Assembly: GCA_001600635.1 (NCBI GenBank)
Contig: BCKL01000003.1
Span: 310,001-374,000 of the forward strand
DNA: 64,000 nucleotides
Direction of reading: 5' to 3'
Source of the DNA: Leucosporidium creatinivorum
Lineage: Eukaryota; Basidiomycota; Microbotryomycetes; Leucosporidiales; Leucosporidiaceae
In this document: piece by piece, positions 12,696 through 22,506 of the stretch
Layout: each line of letters opens with the position of its first letter
Numbering within the stretch: the stretch's first letter is position 1
Notes under the pieces: generated by a model
Database searches by the model: none
Told to the model about the DNA's origin: nothing
What the model saw: only the letters and a program-made list of their open reading frames with translations
Translations under genes and position numbers: made by a program

Positions 12696-15424
12696 ATGGC
12701 ACCGCGGGGCTACTTGCCCATCTCGGCCCAGCCATCACCCTCATTAGCATCAAGCAGACTGTTCGACGTCAGCCCAGCGCGCGAGCCGCCTTTGAGGATT
12801 CTCGCGCACTACCTGCTCCGACCGAAAGGCGCGCTCGCCCTCTTCGTCATGGCCATCATCTTCATCATGATGCAGATTACTCCAGCCTCTCCGACCGCTC
12901 ACGGCGAGCTCGACCTGGAGGCGAGCTGGGACCAGCTCTTCAACGCTTCGAGGACAGGATGGCGGCCGTACGACCCTATCAAGAAGCTGGCCAAGCAGCA
13001 GAGCAATTATTTGAAGCTCACGGGCGGCGAGATGTGGTCGGATAGCTGTTTGGAAGCATGGATCGCTCGGGGAGAGCTCTGCGACTCGCTCGAGGTCAAG
13101 GAGCAGGAGAAGGTGGATCTGCTGTACACTTGGACGAATGGGAGTGATCCGCTGTTGAACAGCTGGCGAGTGGAGCTGATGGTGAGATCCTGCGTGCTCC
13201 CTCTCGCTGATCTCGGCTAATCCGAAGCTCCCCCCTCAGGCCATGCTCGGCGGTCGACAATCACATCCCTCCCAAGCCTATCTCAACGGCCGCGTACGAC
13301 CAGACCTCGTCAAGCTGAGGGATCTCATCAGCAGGAAGCACTTCCGAGAGCACGACGAGCTCCGCTACTCGATTCGGTCGGCGCTCGCCTCCTTCCTCCC
13401 GGGCTCCATCGCCAAGATCCGCCTCCTCACCGCCGACTTACCAGTCGGATCACTCCTCCACGATGTCGTCGCTCGCAACCCCCTCCCTCAGTCATCGACA
13501 GTAGACGTTTCGGCTCCCCCTCCTCTCGTCTCGACGTCTCGAGTCGGTCAGATCCCTACTTGGCTCGACGACGCCAACCTCACCAACACTGAGCCGCCAT
13601 TAGAGATGGTACATCATCACTCCATTTTCGACGATCTGGGCAACACGCCCACCTTCAGCTCGCAAGCCATCGAATCGCAGATGGCGAATCTCGAGGGCGG
13701 CGCCGAGTTTCAGCTCTACATGAACGTGAGTAGCTGAGAGATACTGAACATCGTTTGAAGTGCAAATCTGACCTCGTCTTTCCTATACAGGACGACTGCT
13801 TCCTCCTCGGCTCCCTCGCCGCCGCCGACATCGGCTCACCCCTGTATGGGCCCGTCTTCCGACTGCAACGAGACTTCAAGGTCAATGGGGTCTCGCCTTC
13901 GGATCCTGGTACGTTTCGCGCTATCACGAGCCCTCGCATGTCAAGCTGACCTCTCGTACCCCTGCAGCTGGTGACGCCGAAGGAGAATGGTTGGGTCTGA
14001 GGCGAGCCAATTGGCTCTTGGGTGAGTCGAGACAGCTATGAGAGCTCTACGCGGCCCTTCACTGACCACCTAGTACCTTTCAGACCGCCGCTTCGGCACT
14101 CGCAACCGGGGCTACCTCGCTCACATCGCCAAAGCCACCTCCACGCCGCTACTGGCGGAGATGCATCAGCTGTGGACGGAAGAGCTCAGTCAGGTACGCT
14201 ATCTCCTCTTTGTATCCCCTGCCCGCCCTTCTGAGTCGGCCTTCGTCTTTTCCTTCAGACCGCCGCCTCCCGCTTCCGCGGTCGCAAGATCGAGTTCTCC
14301 ACCATGTTCCTCGCCACCCACTATACCGTCGAAATGCACCGCCAAGCACTTCTCTATTCCTACTTCTTCCTCCGCGCCGATACCAACCTGGACGGCTCAC
14401 TCTCCCTCGCCGAACGGCATCGACTGCTCGAGGATCTTGGCCTCTCCGATCCCGAGGTCGAGGCTTCGGAAGCGACCTATCCCGAGCGCTCCACCCTCGA
14501 GGATCTACCGCAAGCTTTCGAGGCGACGGGATTGCAACCGCCCAGGTCGACCGAGATCGTCTTCGACTCGCGAGATGGGTTCGGCATGTTCACCCCCGCG
14601 CCAGAGTACAGGGAAGGACCGCCTCCCGGCAGCGCGCACGTCTGGCCGACGCAGTGGCCTGTCCTCCCCACTACTACGAAAGAGGAGGAGGGGGGAGAGG
14701 GCAAGTCCGTGTGCTCCTTCTCCCGCTCCACCTGCCTCGGCGCAGAGTTCCTTCGCCCTGGAGCTCGGATAGCGACGAATGACCTGCTGAGGAGAGTGGC
14801 GTTCGAGCACCCTGAATGCGGGGATTGTGCGATCCTGCATTTGGTGGGCAAGAGTGGGAGAAGAGGGTTGGAGGCGTTCCTCCCCGTCGTCGTCGGCTAT
14901 TCCTCTTCCCCTTCCTCCGCCTCCTCCGCCTCCTCCTCATCCTCGTCCTCTTCGACACTCCCCTTCGAGTCTCTCGGCGGCAACAACCCCAGCTACGACA
15001 CCCTCTCCTTCTCCCACTCCCTCCCCTCCTCTTTTTCGCCCCTCGATGCTCGCGGGAGAGCGCTTAGGCTGATCCAGCGCTATAGGCATGCCATCGGCGA
15101 CTCGCCCTCCCGGTTCGTGGCTATGAAGATGCCGCATTTGGTGGAGAAGGCGCTCAAGACACTGGATGAGGGGAAGAGCAACAGGGAGGGGGAGGCGAGA
15201 CCGGCTTTCTTGACGCTTAGTGAGTTTGCTTCCTTACCTTCTCCTTCATCGCGCTGTCGCTGAACAGGGAGCTGACCTGTGGATTTCACGGTACAGACGA
15301 CGACCTCACCTCCGATCGGAGCTCGAGTTTGGTGGATGGGAAGCTCGCGAGGTGGTTCGAGAAGGAGTGGCCGAGCCCTTCGCCTTATGAGCGGGTGGGG
15401 CAGCGGTGGAGTGGAGTGGAGTAG
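12696..15424 (+). CDS. Stealth-family sugar-phosphate transferase (GNPTAB/capsule phosphotransferase-like)
   Basis: Seven exons (12696-13181, 13240-13725, 13791-13908, 13968-14021, 14084-14193, 14259-15219, 15297-15424), 780 residues. Type II membrane protein: TM at about residues 50-65 (LALFVMAIIFIMMQ). Stealth blocks follow: VDLLYTWTNGSDP (CR1), HDELRYSIRSALASFLPGS (CR2), FQLYMNDDCFLLG, then RRFGTRNRGYLAHIAKATSTP (CR3) and FRGRKIEFSTMFLATHY (CR4). DTNLDGSLSLAE at about residue 490 fits an EF-hand loop, which is also found in animal GlcNAc-1-phosphotransferase GNPTAB. Family members transfer hexose-1-phosphate from UDP-sugars to glycans; in fungi the acceptor is unknown, presumably cell-surface polysaccharide or mannoprotein in the Golgi. 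The gene lies between two inverted repeat arms, the left of which covers its promoter and first 152 coding bases. Confidence 0.9.
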
Positions 15425-15449
15425 AGCTAAGCGTATAGACGACTAGAGA

Positions 15450-15656
15450 TTAGAGATGTGGTGTAACGTGTTGTTGTATAGCTAGCGGGCTTGCACGCGC
15501 TAGCACGAAGAGGGCGAGCGCGCCCTTCGGTCGGAGGAGGTAGTGGGCGAGAATCCTCAAAGGCGGCTCGCGCGCTGGGCTGACGTCGAAGAGCCTGCTT
15601 GATGCTAATGAGGGTGATGGATGCGCCGAGATGGGCAAGTAGCCCCGCGGTGCCAT
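15450..15656 (-). pseudogene. Duplicated N-terminal fragment of the Stealth gene
   Basis: Starts MAPRGYLPISA as the intact gene does (with His for Gln at residue 12) and follows it for about 50 residues up to GALALFV, then leaves the repeat and ends after 17 unrelated residues. It lacks the membrane anchor and every Stealth motif, so it cannot be functional. Its upstream promoter copy seems intact, so it may be transcribed antisense to the Stealth 3' end. Confidence 0.8.
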
Positions 15657-16739
15657 GTCGAGTTGGAGTTGGAGACGAGCGACGAAGTGGGAGGGAGAAA
15701 GCAAAAGGCTATTTCTCGGGAGGTCTCTCGCGATGAAGGGGTGCAAAAGGCTAACGAGGGTTTTGATGCGGGCTCAGAGCGTCGTACAGGACGTCAGAAT
15801 CGATGTGCAATATCAGAGACGTCCCAAGTCTAGCTCGCTGCCCCTCTCTTTCCGTTCGCCGAGTCGGCGCCGAGCTGCTGTTCAGCTGCTGTTCAGCAGG
15901 GTTGCGCCTGCACAGCGCCTGCTGTTATACATTACAATCGCTGTAGCAGGAGAGAAAGAGATCCGGGCGCTGCTGCCAAACGCAATGAGCCGTGCAAGCA
16001 TATCTCGGCGCCGAAGTTCCAAATTCGCTTCGCTGAGCTCACAGACGGTCTGCAGCGATGTAGCGAGGAATAACGAATATACAATAACAACTACTAGGCG
16101 AGTGGGGCACTAGCCCGCCCTTTTATGACCCTAAACCGACGGTAGATTCGGATTTTACCACCAATCTCCCGTCTGGCGTGCTGCCGTTGCGACTTTAAGG
16201 AAACCAGCGATATTGGCTCCCTGCACGATAGAAGGAACTGTGAAAGAGGGTACAGAGAGTCAGCTTAGAGTCCAGAGGCTCGGCGACGAAGTCGAACTCA
16301 CTCTCTCCCTCCTTGGCGTAGCGCTTGGCGGTGGCGAAGCAGATGTTGTAGCAGTCCTCCATAATGTTCTTGAGCTTGTCATCGACCTCAGCCTCGGTCC
16401 ACTGGATGCGCTGCGAGTTCTGTGAAGCGCGCGAAGAACGAGGGTTANATCCGAGTTCGGCNAAAGTCGNAAGCGCGAAAGCTCACCTGGGCCATCTCGA
16501 GTCCAGAAACGGCGACACCACCACAGTTGGCGGCCTTTCCGGGTCCGTAAGTGACGGGGGCGTTGCCGTTGAGTCCCTTGCCGGAAGCGCGAGCAGCCTC
16601 GAAGACGTCGATGGCCTCCTGGGTGGATCCCATGTTGGATCCCTCAGCGACGACAAGAACTCCAGCCTCGACGAGGACCTTGGCCTCCTCGCCCGAGATC
16701 TCGTTCTGAGTGGCACTGGGGAGAGCGACATCGAGGTTC
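15505..16739 (-). repeat. Right arm of the 1.23-kb inverted duplication
   Basis: Reverse-complement copy of 11618-12847. It ends abruptly at 16739 inside GDH1 coding sequence (only the 3' part is present) and at 15505 inside the Stealth first exon. The three isolated N bases at 16448, 16462 and 16470 match those at 11909, 11895 and 11887 in the left arm. Beyond 16739 the sequence is unrelated to GDH1. Confidence 0.93.
16155..16739 (-). pseudogene. Duplicated 3' fragment of GDH1
   Basis: Holds the last part of exon 11 (from the [13 protein letters not shown] block), exon 12 and exon 13 with the same GDWW end and stop. The N-terminal domain and catalytic Lys region are missing, so no enzyme can be made. 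The splice sites of the two introns are kept, which indicates a recent DNA-level duplication and not a retrocopy. Confidence 0.85.
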
Positions 16740-16972
16740 GCGCCGAGAGAAGCTTGCGGGTGGTGATGGGAGCTGGGCGGTCGTTAGCACTTGAGAAGAA
16801 GAGGACTGCAGATGCTCGTGATGCATCGCTGTACCGCGCTCGTAGCCCTCTGACTCGCTTCCTTGCTCTTCAGATGGACGAAACGAGCTCATTGACAAAA
16901 AGCGAGGGGACAACAGGGGAGACGAAAGGGGACGAAAAGGGTACAGCGAGGGGGGAGGGTAGACTCTCCGGA

Positions 16973-17439
16973 TCAACCACAGGTACCTCCACCACATCCA
17001 CTCCTCAAGCCAGATGCCACTGCAAAGGGAGGAAACCGAGAGAGAGAGGATGATCAGCGCCGAGCTCGGTCATTTTCCTCCTCTTTCCCCCCTCTGCAGC
17101 CAACTCACCAGGTCCATTGAAATCGCTCAAACTCCCACTTCCACCCTTCCCCCCACCACCTGGTCCTCCTCTCCCATCCCTGCGCGCCTCATCATCCCGT
17201 CTCTTAGCCTGCCGGAGCGAATTGGCCGGCTGCATCTTGTGCTGAGCGGCCGGCTGTTGCAGAGCAGAGCAGGGTCAGTATCAGCACTAGTAAGATGTTG
17301 AGCGAAAGAGACTGACATTGAACAAGGTGTAGAGAAAGAGGGAGATTGCGAGGTAGAGGTTGGTGAGGAAGGTGAGGAGTTGATGGTGCAGGGGAGGGGA
17401 GGGGATGATTTGGCCGTGGTGATCTACGTAAGGGCCCAT
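16973..17439 (-). CDS. Selenoprotein K/SelG-like small ER membrane protein (Cys form)
   Basis: Three exons: 17439-17317, 17253-17109, 17019-16973; 104 residues. It begins MGPYVDHHGQIIPSPPL, has one TM segment LLTFLTNLYLAISLFLYTLF at about residues 21-40, then a basic helix and a Gly-rich tail (GRGGPGGGGKGGSGSLSD) ending SGCGGGTCG. The order xhhD..G.hh.S, one TM near residue 30, then a Gly/Arg-rich cytosolic tail with a redox residue near the end is that of the SelK/SelG family, which works with Derlins in ER-associated degradation and supports palmitoylation in animals. Here Cys stands where animal SelK has Sec. Both introns keep frame with GTCAGT and GTGAGT donors. The match rests on architecture, not on strong sequence identity. 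Confidence 0.68.
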
Positions 17440-17671
17440 TATCGTTTGCTCTTGGAGCTTCTGAGAGATGAAGCGGTGCAGAAGGACGAGATGAGGCGGA
17501 GCAAGAGAGGCGCTGCATGCTTCGCGGAGTGGCTCGAGCTCTCGAGCTTGGACATGGACAATTGGACTCTAACCGTTCGCTGCTCGTCTCTCGCTTCGTC
17601 TCAGCAGCTCCAAGCCATCAGCTCTACCGTCGTACAGCTTTGCTCTCCGCCCTCAGTCTAATAGCCAACAT

Positions 17672-18024
17672 ATGCCCCTCTGCGGCTTGACCTCCTCCTC
17701 CGGATCCTCGCCTCGAGATGAATCGCCTTCCAACGGCTACTCCAACCGCCTTTCTCACACTTTTAGCGCAGGAGATCTAGGTAGTAGAACTGGTAAACCT
17801 GTACGTTTCTACCTCGCTCTTCCACTGCTCAAAGTAGCGGCTGATCCCACCCCCTTGTTGATGCTCTTGCAGCTGTCGAGGAAGGTGAGTAAGGGTTAGA
17901 GGGCTACAGCGGAGGAGAGGGAACTTACTCCCAGCTATCGGCACACAGGTCGTCGTCATCGGAGATGGAGCTTGTGGCAAGGTGAGCTCATTCGCCGCTC
18001 GAATCCCTGCGAAGCGACTCGCTG

Positions 18025-18065
<41 letters not shown>

Positions 18066-19090
18066 TTCCTCTCGTGAGCAGACGGTGAGCTTATCAGTGA
18101 CTCGACTTCGCTACAGCTTGACGCTGATACCCCCAACAGTCCCTCCTCAATGTCTTTGTCAACGGCGAGTTCCCTCACGTCAGTTCCTCAAGTCTCTCGG
18201 CGCCGCCCTCCTTTCGGCGTTGCCCTCCCGTTGACTGACCCCTTCTGTTGCTGCAACAGGTCTACGAGCCAACAGTCTTTGAGAACCACGTAGCCGAGAT
18301 GGGTATGTGGCGCTGTGTTCTGCTGCTCAATTCCTTCACCGACAGCTGGCTAACCCTCCCCCTCCGCGCTCGGCCACCCAAACAGTCGTGGACGGCACTC
18401 CCATCGAGCTCGCCCTCTGGGACACAGCAGGGCAAGAAGATTTCGCGCGCCTCCGTTCCCTCTCCTACCCCGACACGCACGTCATCTTGCTCTGCTTTGC
18501 CGTTCGTCCACTCTCTCGCTCAGGCTCCCTCTCTCTCTCTCTCCTCCCCTCGCTAACCCTCTCCCCTCTCCCCTCTTTCCAGATCGACCAACCCACCTCG
18601 CTCGAGAACGTCGAATCGAAATGGGTCGACGAGCTGCTGGAACACCTCCCCGGGGTCAAGATCTGCTTGGTGGCGTTGAAGTGCGATTTGAGGGAGGAGT
18701 TGAGGACGAGGGAGAAGTTGGAGAGAACGGCGGGAGGGGGCCCAGTCGAGTATGATCAGGGGTTGAGTGTCGCGAGGAGGATCAGGGCTTCGAGGTATCT
18801 AGGTGGGTTCGAGCTCGCTTCTCTTTGAAGACGGAGTGAGTATCTGACGCTCGGCGCTGACCTCCGCTCGTGCCCCTCCTTCTCCCCGCTCGACCACTTC
18901 CTCCCACTCCTCCTCACCACTACAATCAGAATGCTCCGCCAAAGAAGATCGCGGCGTACGGGAGGCGTTTGAGGAAGCAGCCCGAGTGGCCATCATTGCT
19001 CGGCGGAAGGGCGAGACGAGGGGGAGCAGACCAGATGGTGGGCGTCATGCGAGGACGGGGAGTAAAGGAGAGAGCTGTGTGATTGCTTGA
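17672..19090 (+). CDS. RHO3: Rho3-type small GTPase
   Basis: Nine exons: 17672-17800, 17873-17884, 17949-17981, 18082-18084, 18140-18178, 18260-18302, 18386-18501, 18583-18802, 18930-19090; 251 residues. G1 is GDGACGKT-SLLN, the switch I region is VYEPTVFENHV, G3 is WDTAGQEDF, G4 region LVALKCDLRE (KCD replaces TKxD as in fungal Rho3), G5 ECSAK, and the protein ends CVIA, a prenylation box. GDGACGKTSLLNVF and RSLSYPDT favour Rho3 over Rho4/Rho1. Rho3 directs polarised exocytosis and actin at the plasma membrane. A Ser-rich extension of about 50 residues precedes the G domain. The Thr of the P-loop is encoded by a three-base exon (18082-18084) placed after a 40-base C run; skipping it would leave GK-S and shorten the loop by one residue. 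Confidence 0.92.
18026..18065 (+). repeat. 40-base poly-C run in a RHO3 intron
   Basis: Uninterrupted C from 18026 to 18065, immediately after a GCTGA branch-like motif and 16 bases before the acceptor of the three-base exon. It takes the place of the polypyrimidine tract. Its true length is likely uncertain because homopolymers are hard to sequence. Confidence 0.9.
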
Positions 19091-19612
19091 GGTGTTGGAG
19101 CGGGGAGGGAAGTGCAGAGGGAGCGAGATGTGATTTGAGGTGATAGGCTCGGCGAAGGGGAGGGAGAGGGGCGGCCGGTTGAACGATACCTAGCGGGCGG
19201 GAACCGCTGTACTATAGTCATACCTCTCTATCGTTTTCTTAGCTTTGTTCCAATAGTAATGCGAGCACACCTAATCGGCTACAGAACCTAAATCACAAAC
19301 AAGGCTGTTTGGGAATCGCGCCCAGCAGATCGAGTTCTGCGAGCGAGCGCTTGAGCACAGCTTCTCTTCCCTCCTTTCCCACCTCTCACCTCGTCTCTCG
19401 CTTCTCGGTCGACAAGCAGGGACTCGTCGCTACCAGTCTCTCTCTGTCCTACCGTCCTACAACTCCCCTACAGCTCCCCTTCCCCTACAACCTCAGGCTC
19501 GACCCACCTTTTTCGCCTGACGCGAGGCTCAGCACACTCCTCGTCGCAACGTACCCGTCCGCCTCTCTTCGTCTCTTCGTCTCTCTCTCCCTTCCACCGC
19601 CCTACAGCTACA
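19091..19612 (+). promoter_or_regulatory. Intergenic region, pyrimidine-rich leader of the acyltransferase gene
   Basis: The first 120 bases are RHO3 3' sequence. From about 19360 to 19610 the + strand is C/T-rich, as before other starts here. An open frame in it (19309-19632) shows only composition bias. Confidence 0.4.
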
Positions 19613-21873
19613 ATGCAGTACGGACAACCTAGTCGCAACTCTCCTTCACCGCCAGAGTCGGCCTACCCTCCTCACTCTCAGCACGACGGGAGCATGGGCG
19701 CCCCTCCTCCTCAGCCCTTTCGCTCCTCTTCTACCAACTCGTCCACTCACTCTTCTAGCGACAACGAGTTGATGGGAGGAGGAGGAGGTTCTGCAGGACA
19801 TCAGGGACACCCTTACCAGCACTCGAACCCTTCCCTCCCTCGCTACCAATCCCAACAGCAACTCCCTCAGCACCCTTCCCCTTTGAACCCTTCCGCTGTA
19901 CCTCGTCAGCAGTACCAGCGTGAACCTACTACCTCCTCGCAAACCTCGTCCCGCTTCTCCTCGTACGGCAACCCTCAACACGGTCAAGGCAATGGCGCTC
20001 ACCCGCTGTCCAACACCATGTACATGGACTCTTCTCCTACGCTCGCTGGATCAGACGTCCTCTCTCCCTCGGACGAGAAGATGCGCCTCGGCAATAACGA
20101 CCAACTCGGAGAGTACATCGCCCCCTCCGCTCAACCCATGAACACCTCGGGCGGCCAAGCGCCCTACCGTCGGGGCCCTCTCAAGGCTACGGGCTTCACC
20201 GCGCTGTACCGCGCCTGGAGTGGAGCCAACCTCGGCGACAGCGGCAAGGACGAGCGTCACATCAAGCTCCCCAGGCTGGGCTACCTCGACGGTATCAAGT
20301 TCATCGCCGCGTGGGTGGTCCTCAACGGCACCTTTTTCGACGCCGTAATTGGGGACAACGACTACTCGTTCATCCAGCGCAACAGTCCTTTGTACATCAC
20401 TCGGTGTGTCTCTTTTCGCTTCTGCAGGGCTTCACCATCCGCGCCGATCACAGTTCGCTGACCGCGTTTTCTCTCCTCTCCCTTCGCGCGCCTGGCTTGT
20501 TTTGATTATCGGTTCCCCTCCTTCTTTCACCATCACCACCACCAAAACAGCTCGACCGGCCTCGGCATCACCTTCCTCCTCATCCTCCTCGGTCGCTCCC
20601 TCGTCACCCCCTTGTGGGATGTGCCCGCCCCTTCGCGCGACTCCATGTCGGCGACGGCCGTCAAGCCCAACTCGGCCCTCATCAGCTGGGCGCGCCTCAC
20701 CCGCGCCATGATCATCAGGCCCTTCCGCTTCATCCTCCCCGTCCTCGCCATCGTTGGACTCCAGTGGGGCCTCTCCTCGAGTGGAAGGACGCACAACTGC
20801 AACGCCGTCGGCATGGACGAGCCGTACTGGGGCCTCATCTCGAGCTTCTCGGGTTACTGCACTCTCGTCTTCGACCTGGTGGGTCTCTAGCTACACGCGA
20901 TTCGACGGCAACGCTGACCTTCCGACTCCCACAGTTCACCAGCTACGAGCAAGACACCCTCGCTGGACAGACGTTCGCCGGCAACCTCTGGACCAACGCC
21001 TGGTTCTTCCAGTCGTCTTTCGCCGTCTACGTGATCCACATGATGCTCGGCAACCTCTCGTCGAACCGCTACTGGGTCTACGGCCTCCTCGCCTTCTTCT
21101 CCTGGACCACTTACAATTACTTCTTCGTGAGTTGTGGACGCCGAGCGCCGAGCATCTTCCTTTCCAGCGCTGAAGCTGACCCTTCTCCCTAATCTACTAC
21201 ACAACAGGCCGCCATCCTCGGACTCGTCATCGCCGACATGCACGCCCACGGCCACCTCCACAACATCCGCACAAGGTGGCCGGCATGGCAGCGCCTCTCG
21301 CTCCACGCCGTGCTCATCGTCCTCGCCCTCGTCTTCCAATGGGTCCCCGTCCTGCGCGACAACGTTAACCGCGGAATGGCCACCATCAACGTCCAATCGC
21401 ACCCCGAGCTCACCTTCTGCGACGCCGTCTTTGCCTCCTTCTGGCTCTTCGCCATCGAGACGTCGGGCTTGGCGCAAAACATCCTCGGCAACATTGTCAT
21501 GCGCACCCTCGGCAAATTCGCCGCGGGCCTCTTCCTCCTCGCCCCCGCCATCGTCTTCACCATCGTCCCCGACGTGGCCCTCTCGATGCACAACTCTGGA
21601 TCCTCGGCCTCGTCGGTCCTCGGCGTCTCGTGGCTCGTCCTCTTTGTCATCACCCTCGCCCTGGCCGTCCTGTTCCACTTTGTGGTCGAGCTCCCGAGCA
21701 AGATGATGGGCGAGGTGGTCGTCGAGTTGCTCGAGAGCGCCGATGGGGAGGGCTTTAGGAAGGGAGGAGGAGCGACCCACGGAAAGCTCCTCAAGAAGAA
21801 CCCGGGAGGTGGAGCCAAGCCCGCTGCTGGTGCTGCTCCGGCGCAGGGAGCTGGCAAGCCCGTTCTCGTCTGA
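19613..21873 (+). CDS. Acyltransferase-3 (OafA/YrhL-like) multi-pass membrane protein
   Basis: Four exons (19613-20403, 20551-20878, 20935-21126, 21208-21873), 658 residues. A Ser/Gln/Pro-rich cytosolic N-terminus of about 220 residues is followed by LGYLDGIKFIAAWVVLNGTFF, the first TM of acyltransferase-3 proteins, and about ten further TM segments (for example GLGITFLLILLGRSLV, FQSSFAVYVIHMMLGNL, YWVYGLLAFFSWTTYNYF, LVLFVITLALAVLFHFVVE). VLFHFVVELPS is the usual C-terminal helix ending. Such enzymes O-acylate sugars or lipids at membranes. In the classical R-x10-H motif of TM1 this protein has Lys and Thr, so catalysis by the standard scheme is doubtful. The tail is Gly/Ala/Pro/Lys-rich. 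Start chosen at the ATG after the C/T-rich leader. Confidence 0.82.
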
Positions 21874-22506
21874 GGTGGTGAGGAGTAGGAGGAGGTGGAG
21901 CGACGACGAGGCTCGGCGGACGTTTTCGATACCCCCCCCCCAATGGACATTTCTCCCTTTCCCTTCTTGCACAGAAGAAACACCCTCCTTCTTGACCATA
22001 ACTTTCACGACCCTTTCCCTCTACCTCTTGCATTGAGTATATCGAACCCTAGACTTTCTCACGACTTTTGACCTTTCGGCGACCGAGCGAGAGCGTGAGA
22101 GGGGCTGAACTTGAGAGCCGAGAGAGCCAATGACCGAGGCGGCTAGTCACTTAGGATAACGCTCATCATCCGGCGTAATCAGAGACGAGTAGCAGCGAGC
22201 TCCAACTACCGACAGCGGCAAGGTCGGGGCTGAAGAGGTCCAGCCCCTCTGCGAGCCGAGAGGAAGGGAGAAGTTGAATCTTGACGGCAAGAACTGCCTC
22301 TCTGCTTTTCGCACCTCACTCGTTGACAGCAGATTCGACCGTCGAGCCTGTCCAGCCAGCTACCAACCTACAGCACGACCTCGTAGTCCGTCTCCCCTCC
22401 GCATTCCCAGCTTGCGAGACTTCCTCCCCTCAACGTGCCCTCTCTTGGACTCTCTTCTTCCGCCTCTTTCGCCTCGATTCACCTGCTCGGTAGCATCTAG
22501 TCCATC
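21874..22506 (+). promoter_or_regulatory. Intergenic region before the TPT transporter
   Basis: Acyltransferase 3' sequence, then a region with a C/T-rich leader at about 22380-22500. No gene seen. Confidence 0.35.

Noticed and set aside
20887-22008. 373-residue open frame on the (-) strand
   Set aside because: Antisense to three exons of the acyltransferase-3 gene and low-complexity Glu/Asp/Gly/Arg; no motif.
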